DNA of 64,000 nt from Paracidovorax wautersii (GTDB lineage: Bacteria > Pseudomonadota > Gammaproteobacteria > Burkholderiales > Burkholderiaceae_C), in NCBI RefSeq assembly GCF_900113035.1, contig NZ_FONX01000009.1, positions 1 to 64,000 of the forward strand, written 5' to 3'. Position numbers and translations under genes: made by a program. Below the pieces are notes generated by a model. It was not told where the DNA came from. It saw nothing but the letters and a program-made list of their open reading frames with translations, and did no database searches. Positions 1 to 22,744 of this stretch are shown piece after piece; within the stretch, counting starts at the first letter, position 1; each line of letters opens with the position of its first letter.

Positions 1-195
1 CGGGGCTACCTGGGCCAGGCCGGCCTCACGGCCGAACGCTTCGTGGCCAGCCCGTTCGGGCAGGGCGAGCGGCTCTACCGCACGGGGGATCTGGTGAGAT
101 GGAATGCCGAAGGCCAGATCGACTACCTGGGGCGGCTGGACCACCAGGTGAAGATCCGGGGGCTGCGCATCGAATTGGGGGAGGTGGAGGCGCAG
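1..195 (+). repeat. Perfect 195-bp repeat, copy 1 (within A domain)
   Basis: Bases 1-195 are identical to 17732-17926, including silent positions; identity breaks at CTCTTG versus ATCCTG. Both copies code for the A7-A9 region of an adenylation domain. The repeat must run on to the left of the window, so its full length cannot be seen. The other A domains here share the protein motifs but not the DNA sequence, which suggests recent duplication or gene conversion. Confidence 0.95.
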
Positions 196-3100
196 CTCTT
201 GGGGCAGGCCGAGGTCAGGCAGGCCGTCGTCGTGGCCGACGAAGGCCCGGCCGGCACGCGCCTGCTGGCCTATGCGGCGCTGCAGCCTGGCGCGCAGGTG
301 GATGCCGTCACGCTCCGGCAACGTCTGGCGCGCGCGCTGCCCGACTACATGGTTCCGGCTGCCGTGCAAGTCATGGACGTGCTGCCGCTCAATGCCAATG
401 GCAAGGTCGATCGCCGAGCCCTGCCTGCGGTGCAGCTGGAATGCGCACAGGCCAGCGAGGCACCGCAAGGTGAACTGGAAACCGCCCTGGCAGCCGCCTG
501 GGCCGAGACCCTGGCGTTGCCCCGCGTGGGCCGGCATGACCACTTCTTTGAACTGGGCGGCCATTCGCTGCTGGCGCTGCGCCTGCTGGAGCGCGTGCGG
601 GCGCTGGGCTATGCCCCGCCCGTGCGCACGTTGTTCCAGCACCCCACGCTGGCTGCCTTCGCGCAGGCGCTGGCCGGCATGGCGCCGGGCACTTTGGCGC
701 TGCCCGGTGCCGCAGCCGGCCCGCTACTGCGGCTGGACGCCGCGCAGGAAGCCATCATCGAAGCCGCCGTGCCGGGCGGCGCCGCGAACATTGCCGACAT
801 CTACCCGCTCTCGCCCCTGCAGGAGGGCATGCTGTTCCACCACCGGCTGCAGTCGCAGGGCGATACCTACATCACGCCGCTGGCCCTGGCTTTCGACAGC
901 CGCGAGCGGCTGGAACGCTTCGTCGCCACGTTCGAGCGGCTGATCGCGCGCCACGACGCGCTGCGCACCGCGGTGCTCTGGGAAGGGCTGCCGGAGCCGG
1001 TGCAGGTGGTGTGGCGTGAAGCCCGGTTGCCGCTGCAATGGCTGACTTTGCAGCCGGGCGCCGATGCGGCGGCGGAGCTGGCCGCGCAGGTGCATCCCTC
1101 GCGCTACCGCATCGACCTGCGCCAGGCGCCCCTGCTGCGCGCCGTCGCGGCGCACGACGCTGCCGGCCAGCGCTGGCTGCTGCAGCTGCCCAGCCACCAC
1201 CTCGTGCTGGACGCGGTTTCGCTGCGCCTGCTGGTGGAGGAAATCGCCGCCATCGACGCCGGCCGCGAAACCATGCTGCCACCCAGCCTGCCTTATCGCC
1301 GGCATGTGGAGCAGACGCTGCAGGCCCGGGCCGCGCAATCGCATGAAGCCTTCTTCAAAGACATGCTGGGCGATGTGGACGAGCCCACGCTGCCCTTCGG
1401 CCTGCACGACGTGCAGGGGGCGGCCGGGCGCGCCGACGAGGCCCGCTGCGCGCTGCCCGACGCGCTGGCCGCCCAGGTGCGACGCGAGGCGCAGCGCCAT
1501 GGCGTAGGCGCCGCGGCGCTGTTCCATCTGGCCTGGGCGCTGGTGCTGGGCCAGGCCACCGGCCGGCGCGACGTGGTGTTCGGCACCGTGCTTTCGGGCC
1601 GCATGCAGGGCGAGGGGGCAGGGCGCGCCATCGGCCTCTTCATCAACACCTTGCCGCTGCGCGTGCGGCTGGGCAGCTGCAGCGTGGCTGAAGGCCTGCA
1701 CCAGACCCACGACGCGCTGGCGCAGCTGCTGGAGCACGAGCACGCCAGCCTGGCGCTTGCGCAGCGCTGCAGCGCGGTGGAGGGCGCCGTGCCGCTCTTT
1801 TCCGCGCTGCTCAACTACCGCTCCCAGGCCCGCGGCGCGGCCGACCTGCAGCTGGGCGAGGGCGTCGAGGTGCTGGGCCTGCACGAGTTCAGCAACTATC
1901 CGTTCGACCTGTCCGTCGATGACCGGGGCGACGGCTTCGAGCTGGTGGCCCTCATCGACCGCTCGGTGGGCGCGCAGCGCGTTTGCGGCTGGGTGCTGTC
2001 CGCCGTGGCGGCCATCGTGCAGGCCTTGGCCACGCAGCCCGAGCAGGCCCTGTGCGCGCTCGACCTGCTGCCCGTGGCCGAAGCGCGTGAGCTGCAGGCC
2101 TGGGGCGCGAACCCGCTGCGCCATGCCGATGCGGAGCCCGTGCATCGCCTCATCGAACGCCATGCGCGGCAGACGCCCGAAGCAACGGCGCTGGTCTTCG
2201 GCGGGCAGGCCTACACGCATGCCGAACTCAATGCCTGGGCCAACCGCCTGGCGCACCATCTCATCGCCCAGGGCGTGGGGCCCGAGGTGCGCGTGGGTAT
2301 CGCGCTGCCACGTTCGCCCGAGATGATCGTTGCCGTGCTCGCGGTGCTCAAGGCGGGCGGCGCCTATGTGCCGCTGGACCCGGCCTATCCCGCAGACCGG
2401 CTGGCCTGGATGGCCGAAGACAGCGGCGTCGCCCTGGTGCTGGCCGCATCGCAGGCCATGCCCGGCCTGCCGGCGCAACGGCTGCTGGCGATCGACGGGC
2501 TGGACCTGAGTGCTCAGCCGCAGCACGACCCCGAGCCCGCGCTGCATGCGGGGCAGCTCGCCTATCTGATCTACACCTCCGGCTCCACCGGCCGGCCCAA
2601 GGGCGTGGGCGTGCCGCACGGTGTGCTGGTGCGCCATGTGCAGGAATCCATACGCTTCTTCGGGCTGCAGGCGCACGACCGCATGCTGCAGTTCGCCACG
2701 CTGAACTTCGACGGTTTCATCGAGCAGACCTTTGCGCCGCTGGCGGCAGGCGCAGCCATCGTGCTGCGTGGCCCCGAGCTCTGGGACAGCGACGGCTTCC
2801 AGCGCGTGGTGGTGGAGCAGGGCATCACCGTGGCCGATCTCACGACCGCCTACTGGCTGCTGCTTGCGCAGGACTTCGCCCGCCGTGCGCCCTGCGCCCT
2901 GGGCGCGCTGCGCCGGGTGCATGCCGGCGGCGAGGCGATGGCGCCCGAAGGCCTTCAGGCCTGGCGCCAGGCGGGCCAGGGGCATATCGAACTGCTCAAC
3001 ACCTACGGCCCGACGGAGGCGGCCGTGACTGCATCGGTGCACGACTGCACGCCCTACCTGCACGGCCGCCCGGTGCCCCTACGCATGCCCATCGGCAAGC

Positions 3101-6100
3101 CGCTCGCTGAGCGCGAGCTGCACGTGCTGGGCCCGGACCTCGCGCTGGTGCCGCAAGGCGCGGCGGGCGAGCTGTGCATTGGCGGCGACCTGCTGGCGCG
3201 CGGCTACCTGGGCCGGCCGACCCTGAGTGCCGAGCGCTTCGTGGCCGACCCCTTCAGCGAACGGGGCGGGCGCCTCTACCGTACCGGCGACCGAGTGCGC
3301 TGGAATGAAGGAGGCGAGCTGGAGTACCTGGGCCGTATCGACCATCAGGTGAAGATCCGGGGCTTCCGCGTGGAGCTGGGCGAGATCGAGGCCCAGTTGC
3401 TGGCCCAGCCCGAGGTGCGCGAAGCCGTGGTGGTGGCCGATGCCGGCCCGCAGGGCCTGCGGCTGGCGGGCTATGTGTCGCTGCGTGAGGGGCAGGCCAT
3501 CAATGCCACCGCGCTGCGCGATCGCCTGGCTGATGCGCTGCCCGACTACATGCAGCCTGCGGCCTTGATGGTGCTGCCGGCCCTGCCGCTCAGCGTGAAC
3601 GGCAAGATCGACCGCAAGGCGCTGCCGGCGCCGCAGTGGGGGAGGGCGGGCGACGCAGGGCCCGGCCGCGAAGCGCCCGCCGGGCCGATGGAGACCGCGC
3701 TGGCCCAGGCCTGGTCCGAGCTGCTGGGTGTTCCGCTGGAGGGCATCGGCCGCGGCGACAGCTTCTTCGCGCTCGGCGGGCATTCGCTGCTCGCGCTGCG
3801 GCTCATGGAGCGCGTGCGCCTGCTGGGTCATGCCGTGCCGGTCCATGCGCTGTTCGCGCACCCTGTCCTGGCCGACTTCGCCCAGGCGGTGATGCAGCAC
3901 GGCGTCAGCGAGCCGGTCGCCGTGCCGCCCAATGGCATTCCGCCCGGTTGCACGGCGATCGAGCCGGCCATGCTCACGCTGGTCGATCTGGATGCCGCGC
4001 AGATCGCGCGCATCGCCGCCGCCGTGCCGGGCGGCGCGGCCCACATCGCCGACATCTACCCGCTCGCGCCGCTGCAGGAGGGCATGCTGTTCCACCACCG
4101 CCTGCAGGAGCGGGGCGATGCCTACGTCACGCCGCTGGCGCTGGCCTTCGACAGCCGCGAGCGGCTGGAGCGCTTCGTCGCCTGCCTCAACCGCGTGATC
4201 GCGCGCCACGACATCCTGCGCACCGCCGTGCTGTGGGAAGGGCTGCCCGAGCCGCTGCAGGTCGTGCTGCGCGAAGCCACGCTGCCCATCGCCTGGCAGC
4301 CCGCCGCCGAGGCCGCCCCCGACGTGGCCCAGGCCCTGGCGGCGCTGGCCGACCCGGCGCATTTCCGCATCGACGTGCGGCAGGCGCCCATGCTGCGTGC
4401 CCTGGCCGCGCACGACCGCGCCCACGCCCGCTGGCTGCTGCAGCTGCCCAGCCACCATCTGGTGCTGGACCACACCACGCTGGAGCTGCTGGTCGAAGAG
4501 GTCGCGCTGATGCAGCAGGGCCGCGATGCCGAGCTGCCCGCGCCCGTGCCCTACCGCCGCTTCGTGGCGCAGGCGCTGAACGGCGTGAGCGCAGCAGAGC
4601 ACGAGGCTTTCTTCACCCGCATGCTGGCCGATGTGGACGAACCCACGGCCCCCTTCGGCCTGCTGGACGTGCGCGGCGACGGAACCCGGGTGCGCGAGGC
4701 GCAGCGCCGCCTGCCCGCTGACCTCTCGCGCCGCCTGCGCGAGCAGGCACGGCGCCACGGCGTGGTGCCCGCCACGCTCTTCCACCTGGCCTGGGCGCTG
4801 GTACTGGGCCAGGCCACGGGGCGGGACGACGTGGTCTTCGGCACCGTGCTCTTCGGCCGCATGCAGGGCGGGCAGGACTCAGGGCGTGCCTGGGGCCTCT
4901 TCATCAACACGCTGCCGCTGCGCGTGCGCCTGGGCACCACCGGCACGGCCGACTGCCTGCACGCCACCCATGCGGCGCTGGCCGGGCTGCTGCGGCACGA
5001 GCATGCGCGTCTCTCGCTGGCCCAGCGCTGCAGCGGCCTGGCCGGCGGCGCGCCGCTCTTCACGGCGCTGCTCAACTACCGCTACACGCAGCCGCAGGCC
5101 GCGGGTGCCGAACTGCTGGAAGGCATGCAGGTGCTGGGCGCGGACGAGCGCACCAACTACCCCTTCACCCTGTCGGTCGATGACCTGGGCGAAGACTTCG
5201 AGCTGGTGGCGCAGATCCACGAGGCGGTGGACGCCGGCCGCATCGGCGCGCTGATGCAGGCCGCTTTGGCGGGCATCGCTGATGCGCTGCAAGGCGATGC
5301 GGCGCGGCCGGTCTGCGAGATCGCCTTGCTGGACGCCGAAGAGCGCGCCCGCATCGAACGCTGGAGCGTCAACGCCGAAGACTGCGGCGCCTTCGTTCCC
5401 GTGCATGCGCTCATCGCGCGCCGCGCGGCGCTGCAGCCGGATGCCGAGGCGCTGTGCCTGGGCGATGCCGTGATGCGCTACGGCGAACTCGACGCGCAGG
5501 CCAACCGCGTCGCGCACCGCCTGCGCGCGCTGGGCGTGGGGCCGGAAGTGCGGGTGGGCATCGCCATGGAGCGCTCGTTCGAGCTGGTCATCGGGCTGCT
5601 CGCCATCCTCAAGGCGGGTGGCGCCTATGTGCCGCTGGACCCGGACTATCCCGCTGACCGGCTGGCCTACATGGCGGAGGACAGCGGCATCGGCCTGCTG
5701 CTCACCCAGAGCCGCCTGGCGGAGCATCTCCCCGAGCCGCTGCGCGGGCTCCAGGCGCAGGTGCGTGTACTGGCGCTCGATACGCTCGACGTGTCGGCCG
5801 AACCGGCGCACGGGCCCGCCGTGCCGCTGCAGGCCGAAAGCCTGGCCTATGTGATCTACACCTCCGGTTCCACCGGCCGGCCCAAGGGCGCGGCCAACCG
5901 TCACGGCGCGTTGCACAACCGGCTGGCCTGGATGCAGTCGGCCTACGCACTCGCGCCCGGCGAGACCGTGCTGCAGAAGACGCCGTTCAGCTTCGATGTG
6001 TCGGTGTGGGAATTCTTCTGGCCGCTGATGGCCGGCGCCCGCCTGGCGCTGGCCGCGCCGGGCGACCACCGTGATCCGGCCCGGCTGGCTGCGCTGATCC

Positions 6101-7232
6101 AGCGCCACGGCGTGACCACGCTGCACTTCGTGCCGTCCATGCTGCAGAGCTTCCTGGCCCATGCGGACCTTGCCGCCTGCACCAGCCTGCGCCGCGTGGT
6201 CTGCAGCGGCGAGGCGCTGCCCGCCAGCGTGCGTGACGAACTGCTGCAGCGCCTGCCCGGCGCCGCGCTCTACAACCTCTATGGCCCCACCGAGGCGGCC
6301 ATCGACGTCACGCACCACACCTGCACCGCCGATGGCCGCGCGCAGGTGGCGATCGGCCGGCCGATAGCGGGCCTGCGCACCTATGTGCTCGACGCCGCCA
6401 TGCAGCTGGTGCCGCCCGGCGTGCCCGGCGAGCTGCACCTGGGCGGCCTGGGCCTGGGCCGGGGCTATGCGGGGCGCCCGGGGCTCACGGCCGAGCGCTT
6501 CGTGGCCGACCCTTTCGACGCAACTGGCGGCGGGAGGCTCTACCGCACGGGCGATCTGGTGCGCTGGAACGAGGACGGCGAGCTCGACTACCTGGGCCGG
6601 CTGGACCACCAGATCAAGCTGCGCGGCCTGCGTATCGAGCTGGGCGAGATCGAGGCCCAGCTGCTGGCCCAGCCCGAGGTGGGCGAGGCCGTCGTCGTCG
6701 CCCGGGAGGACGCAGGTGCCGGGGGCGCCACAGCGCTCGTCGCCTACGTGGCCGCGCGCCCCGGTGCGCCGGCGCCGGACACCGCGCTGCTGCGCCAGCG
6801 CTTGGCCCTGGCGCTGCCCGAGCACATGGTGCCCGCCGCCATCGTTCCGCTGGAGCGGCTGCCGCTCAACGCCAACGGCAAGCTGGACCGCAAGGCGCTG
6901 CCCGCGCCGGGCCAGGCGCTGGCGCGCGCCTTCGAGCCGCCGCTGGGCGACGCCGAAACCGCGCTGGCCGCGATCTGGGCCGAGCTGCTGGGCGTGCAGC
7001 GCGTGGGCCGCAGCGACCACTTCTTCGAGCTGGGCGGCCATTCGCTGCTGTCGGTGCAGCTGGCCGCGCGGGCCGAAGCCGCGCTGCAGCGGCCCCTGTC
7101 GCTGCTGGACATCTTCCGCCACCCGGTCCTGAAGGACATGGCGGCCGCAGCCCTGGACGCCGGCGACCGCAAGCCGCTGGCGCAGGCCCTCTCGGATATC
7201 GATTCGTTCATTGACAGCATGGAAGCCGCCTG

Positions 7233-7233
<1 letters not shown>
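1..7233 (+). CDS. Non-ribosomal peptide synthetase, 3' part (truncated by window edge)
   Basis: This is the tail of a large siderophore NRPS; the reading frame is already open at base 1, inside the A8 region of an adenylation (A) domain. The visible order is A(end)-PCP-C-A-PCP-C-A-PCP. Carrier serines lie in LGGHS at about residues 184, 1259 and 2344, counted from base 1. The A-domain P-loops (YTSGSTGRPKG) lie at about 858 and 1954. Both C domains start with DIYPL.PLQEGMLFHHRL and carry an HH-x5-GD motif plus HHLVLD, the pattern of dual epimerisation/condensation domains, so the residues loaded before them are probably made D. Read by hand against GrsA, the specificity codes are DGEDVATVTK (Glu and Asp contacts suggest a basic substrate) and DVWHVCLIDK (close to the serine code DVWHLSLIDK). 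The protein ends in a short acidic helix, a possible docking tail. Its stop overlaps the next start by one base (TGATG). Confidence 0.96.
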
Positions 7234-15152
<7,919 letters not shown>

Positions 15153-15157
15153 CCCGC

Positions 15158-19282
<4,125 letters not shown>

Positions 19283-19299
19283 TCCGCCAGGCCAAAGAA

Positions 19300-19331
19300 A
19301 AAGCCGGGGCCCTTGTGGGGCGCCCGGCTTT
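19300..19331. terminator. Bidirectional rho-independent terminator
   Basis: AAAGCCGGG (19300-19308) pairs with CCCGGCTTT (19323-19331). An A-rich run lies to the left and a T-rich run to the right, so it can end the NRPS transcript from the left and the receptor operon from the right. It sits between convergent genes. Confidence 0.85.
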
Positions 19332-19370
19332 GCTTTGTCCATCAGCCGTTGCTGGCTGAAGGGCGGCTCA

Positions 19371-21590
19371 TTACCAGCGATAGGTCGCCGTGGCGATCAC
19401 GCGGCGCTGGTCGCCGTAGTAGCAGGTCTGCGCGGTGCCGTCGCAGTTGGCGAGATAGGTCTTGTTCGTCAGGTTGCGAACGTTCAGCGCCAGGCTCCAG
19501 TGCTCGAGGTCGTAGCCCACCATCGCGTCCACCAGCGTGAACGAAGGCACCTTGACCGGGGTGATGCCGCCGTTGCCGCGCGTGGAGCCGGTATAGCGCG
19601 CACCCAGGCCGATCTTGATGTTGTTGGGCAGGCGGTAGTCGGCCCACAGCGCCAGCTGGTTGCGCGGCACGGCCGTGTTCTGCTTGCCGATCTGCGCGGG
19701 GTTGGCGCTGGCGGTGACGTCGGCGCGCTGCATGTAGGTGTAGGCGGCCGTGAGGTTCATGCGCGGCAGCGGCTGCGTGGTGGCTTCGAGCTCGATGCCC
19801 CGCGTGGAGATCTCTCCGGTCTGGTAGGGCACGAAGTTCGGGGCGAAGGTCACGTAGTTGCGCCGGCGCAGGTCGAAGATGGCCGCGCTGTACATGTTGC
19901 GCGTTCCGGCGGGCTGGTAGCGCAGGCCGGCTTCGTACTGCCGGCCGGTCTCGGGCTCGAACGGCTTTTGCGTTACCGGGTTGATGGCGGTGATGGGGTT
20001 GAACGACTCGGTGTAGCTCACGTAGGGCGCGAGGCCGTTGGGCGCCAGGTACACCAGGCCGGCGCGGGTGGTGAACTTGTTGTCCTTGATGCTGGTGCGC
20101 GTTTCACCGCCCAGCCGGTCGAAGTAGTCGGTGCGCGCGCGGTCGTAGCGGCCGCCCAGGGTGAGCTGCCAGCGCTCGTTCCACTTGATCTGGTCCTGCA
20201 CGTAGAAGCCCGTCTGCCGCAGGCGGGTGGAGTCGATCGCGTAGGGGGCGGGCACGTCGAAGGGACCGTTCGGGTAGCTGGGCGCGTTGATGTTCAGCAC
20301 CGGGGCGCTGCCGCCGCTGAAGGTGTTCGACTCGAAGCGGCTGCGCTGGTAGTCGATGCCGAACAGCAGCTTGTGCTGCCAGTCGCCCGAGCGCAGGTCG
20401 GCCTGCAGCTGGTTGTCGATGCTGAAGGTGTTGGCCCATTCGGTGCTGCCGAACAGGGTGCGGCTCAGCGACTGGAAGTTGGCCGGGTTGAGCGGGTTGG
20501 CGTCGTCCACGGTGACGAAGCTGGGCGCCTGCAGGCCCTTGTAGTCGAGCTTCATGTGGCCCGCGCGCAGGTTCTGGCGGAAGGTGAGCTTGTCGTTCAG
20601 GCGATGCTCGAACTTGTAGCCGGCCAGTTCCTGGTCATGGTCGAAGCGGTCGAAGTTCGGGTTGCCCACGAAGAGCCCGCTGGGGATGTAGCTGCCGATG
20701 GCCGTGGGCACCAGCGAGCCGACCAGCGGGCGCGTGCGCGTGTAGACGCCCGCCCGGTTGCGCATGAACTGCGCATAGACGGTGAGCGAGGTGTCGCTGG
20801 AGAGATTCCATTTCAGCGACGGCGCCAGGTAGGTGCGGTTGTCGCGCTCGTCGCCCTCGGGCAGGTCGGCATTGCGCACCAGGCCCACCACGCGGTAAAG
20901 CAGCTTGCCTTCGGCATCCAGCGCGCCGGCGAAGTCGCCCGAGACCTGCTTGTGGCCGTGGCTGCCGTACTGCACCTGCAGTTCGCGGATGGGCGTGGTG
21001 GTGGGCAGCTTGCTCACCACGTCCACCACGCCGCCCGGGCTGCCCTGGCCGTAGAGCACCGAGGCCGGGCCGCGCAGCACGTCGATGCGTTCGGTGCCGT
21101 AGGGCTCGATCTTCCAGACGGCGAAGGTGTTGGCGTTGCGCAGCGGCAGGCCGTCCTGGTAGAAGCCGGGGCTGTAGGCGTCGAAGCCGCGGATGTTCAG
21201 CCAGTCGTAGCGCGAATCGGCGCCGTAGGGCGAGATGTTGATGCCCGGCGTGTAGCCCAGCGCGTCGCGCACGGTAGTGGCGCCGATGGCCTGGATGCGG
21301 TCGGCGGTGACGACCGATACGGACTGCGGCGTCTCGATGATCGGCGTGTCGGTCTTGGAGCCGGTGCGGCTGCGTCGTGCGCTGTAGCCGGTGACGCGAC
21401 CGTTGTCGTCTTCCGCGCTGTCCTTGACGGTGACGGCGGGCAGCACAACCTTGGCTTCACCGGCTGCCGTGCCGGACGGAGTGCTGGTCTGCGCTGCCGC
21501 GGCGGCGCCCCAGAGCGTGACGGCCGTGCCGAAGGTGAGGACGAGTGCGGTGTTCAAGGGGCGAAGGCGTGGCCGTGCGTGAGATGGCAT
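19371..21590 (-). CDS. TonB-dependent ferric-siderophore receptor
   Basis: This outer-membrane receptor of 739 residues most likely takes up the ferric form of the locus's own siderophore. A signal peptide ends near residue 34 (AAAA-Q). A TonB box (LPAVTVKD) follows within about 20 residues. The plug domain carries IETPQSVSVVT, LRGPASVLYGQGSPGG and VDVVSKLP, and the barrel ends in the aromatic C-terminus TYRW. There is no N-terminal signalling (STN) domain between signal peptide and plug, so it is unlikely to signal to an ECF sigma/anti-sigma pair. It is the last gene of the leftward operon, 32 bases after the acyltransferase. ATG 21590 starts a classic signal peptide; the longer open frame upstream is non-coding in character. 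Confidence 0.95.
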   Translation of the reverse strand: MPSHARPRLRPLNTALVLTFGTAVTLWGAAAAAQTSTPSGTAAGEAKVVLPAVTVKDSAEDDNGRVTGYSARRSRTGSKTDTPIIETPQSVSVVTADRIQAIGATTVRDALGYTPGINISPYGADSRYDWLNIRGFDAYSPGFYQDGLPLRNANTFAVWKIEPYGTERIDVLRGPASVLYGQGSPGGVVDVVSKLPTTTPIRELQVQYGSHGHKQVSGDFAGALDAEGKLLYRVVGLVRNADLPEGDERDNRTYLAPSLKWNLSSDTSLTVYAQFMRNRAGVYTRTRPLVGSLVPTAIGSYIPSGLFVGNPNFDRFDHDQELAGYKFEHRLNDKLTFRQNLRAGHMKLDYKGLQAPSFVTVDDANPLNPANFQSLSRTLFGSTEWANTFSIDNQLQADLRSGDWQHKLLFGIDYQRSRFESNTFSGGSAPVLNINAPSYPNGPFDVPAPYAIDSTRLRQTGFYVQDQIKWNERWQLTLGGRYDRARTDYFDRLGGETRTSIKDNKFTTRAGLVYLAPNGLAPYVSYTESFNPITAINPVTQKPFEPETGRQYEAGLRYQPAGTRNMYSAAIFDLRRRNYVTFAPNFVPYQTGEISTRGIELEATTQPLPRMNLTAAYTYMQRADVTASANPAQIGKQNTAVPRNQLALWADYRLPNNIKIGLGARYTGSTRGNGGITPVKVPSFTLVDAMVGYDLEHWSLALNVRNLTNKTYLANCDGTAQTCYYGDQRRVIATATYRW

Positions 21591-21622
21591 GTCGATGGTC
21601 TCTTGGGTTGAAAAAACGGGGG

Positions 21623-22744
21623 TCAGAGGGCCTGGGCCAGCGGCCGCCCAGAGACGGGCGCGGCGTCGTCGTGCGGCAGCCAGAGCGCATCGGTGAAATA
21701 GCGCTCGCGCAGCATCGAGACGAGCAGCGCGCGCTTGTGCGGCAGATCGAATTCCTTGACCTTGGCGTAGCCCGACTTGTCCAGGTTGCGGATCTGCTGC
21801 AGGTGGTCGATGCGCGGCTCGCCCATGGCGCGGCCGGTGCGCGCATCGCACAGGAAGATGTAGTGCGAGATGGAGGTGAGCCACGCGGTGGCGAAGGCGC
21901 GGCCGCGGAAGGCGGGTTCGCCCACCAGCACGTGCCAGCCGCGGTCGTAGTCGTGCACGTCGTAGAACGGTGCGATGCGGCTTTCCTTGGCCCAGTAGAT
22001 CTCGAAGTAGGCGAAGGGCTCGCTGTCGAAGCTCGCCACCATCGAATGCATGTGCGGGTCGCGGCCGATGGCGTCGATGTAGGCGCGGTGCTGCTCTAGA
22101 TCGCCGGCTTCTTCCCAGACGTGGGCCACGTCGGGGTCGTTCATCCAGCGGTGGAACATCGGCAGGTCGCGTTCGCGGTCGAAGCTGCGGAACGAGAAGG
22201 TCTTGCCGACCCAGGGCACGTAGCGCTGGTAGAGCAGGCCCTGGGGCTTCGGCGGGCGCACGGGGTGGCGCTTGCCGTCGGTGAGCGCGTGGCGCAGCGC
22301 CATGGGCGCATGGACTTCGGGCAGCCAGAGGCGCGGCTGCTGCCAGAGCGTGTCGCGCCAGGCGCGCAGGGCGCCGTCCGGGCCATCGGCCTCAGGCAGC
22401 AGCACGCCGCAGTGCCGGAGTTCGGCGAGGCTTTCCGTTCCATGCAGCACCAGGGAACGGCGGCCGGGCTGCAGCTCGAAAGCGGCCTGCATCGCGGCGA
22501 GGGTGTGCCGCTCTGCCTTTTGGCCGGCGCGTTCGCCCTCGCGCTGCGTGAGCGCCATGGGCTGCTGCGGCGGCACGTCCAGCTGCCAGAGGGAGGGCGA
22601 GCCGCCGTCAGCGGGATGGACCTGGAGCAGGCCGCCTGCGGTGCGGACCACCTCGTGCGCGCAGCCGTCGGGGTAGGCCACGAAGCGGTCGGTGGAGGCC
22701 GTGCCGGGCGCCGGGCCCGCTGTGGATGGGGTGTGCGATGTCAT
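21623..22744 (-). CDS. AlcB/IucB-type siderophore N-acyltransferase (GNAT fold)
   Basis: This 373-residue protein has a C-terminal GNAT domain of the siderophore AlcB/IucB/RhbD kind (from about residue 185). It shows PWVGKTFSFR, a stretch rich in acidic and aromatic residues (DLPMFHRWMNDPDVAHVWEE), and a conserved-looking HYIFLCDARTGRAMGEPRID. Members transfer an acyl group from CoA to an N-hydroxylated amine. The N-terminal half, about 180 residues, is the poorly conserved half seen in the longer members. Its ATG overlaps the stop of the formyltransferase by four bases (ATGA), so the two are translationally coupled. With a formyltransferase also present, this enzyme either acylates a second hydroxyornithine or has a different substrate; the sequence does not decide. 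Confidence 0.88.
   Translation of the reverse strand: MTSHTPSTAGPAPGTASTDRFVAYPDGCAHEVVRTAGGLLQVHPADGGSPSLWQLDVPPQQPMALTQREGERAGQKAERHTLAAMQAAFELQPGRRSLVLHGTESLAELRHCGVLLPEADGPDGALRAWRDTLWQQPRLWLPEVHAPMALRHALTDGKRHPVRPPKPQGLLYQRYVPWVGKTFSFRSFDRERDLPMFHRWMNDPDVAHVWEEAGDLEQHRAYIDAIGRDPHMHSMVASFDSEPFAYFEIYWAKESRIAPFYDVHDYDRGWHVLVGEPAFRGRAFATAWLTSISHYIFLCDARTGRAMGEPRIDHLQQIRNLDKSGYAKVKEFDLPHKRALLVSMLRERYFTDALWLPHDDAAPVSGRPLAQAL

Noticed and set aside
724-3063. Very long antisense open frames over the NRPS genes (also 6744-15119 and 14663-18835)
   Set aside because: High GC gives long stop-free antisense frames. Their proteins are low-complexity (His/Gln/Arg/Gly-rich) with no motifs, whereas the sense strand shows full NRPS domains.
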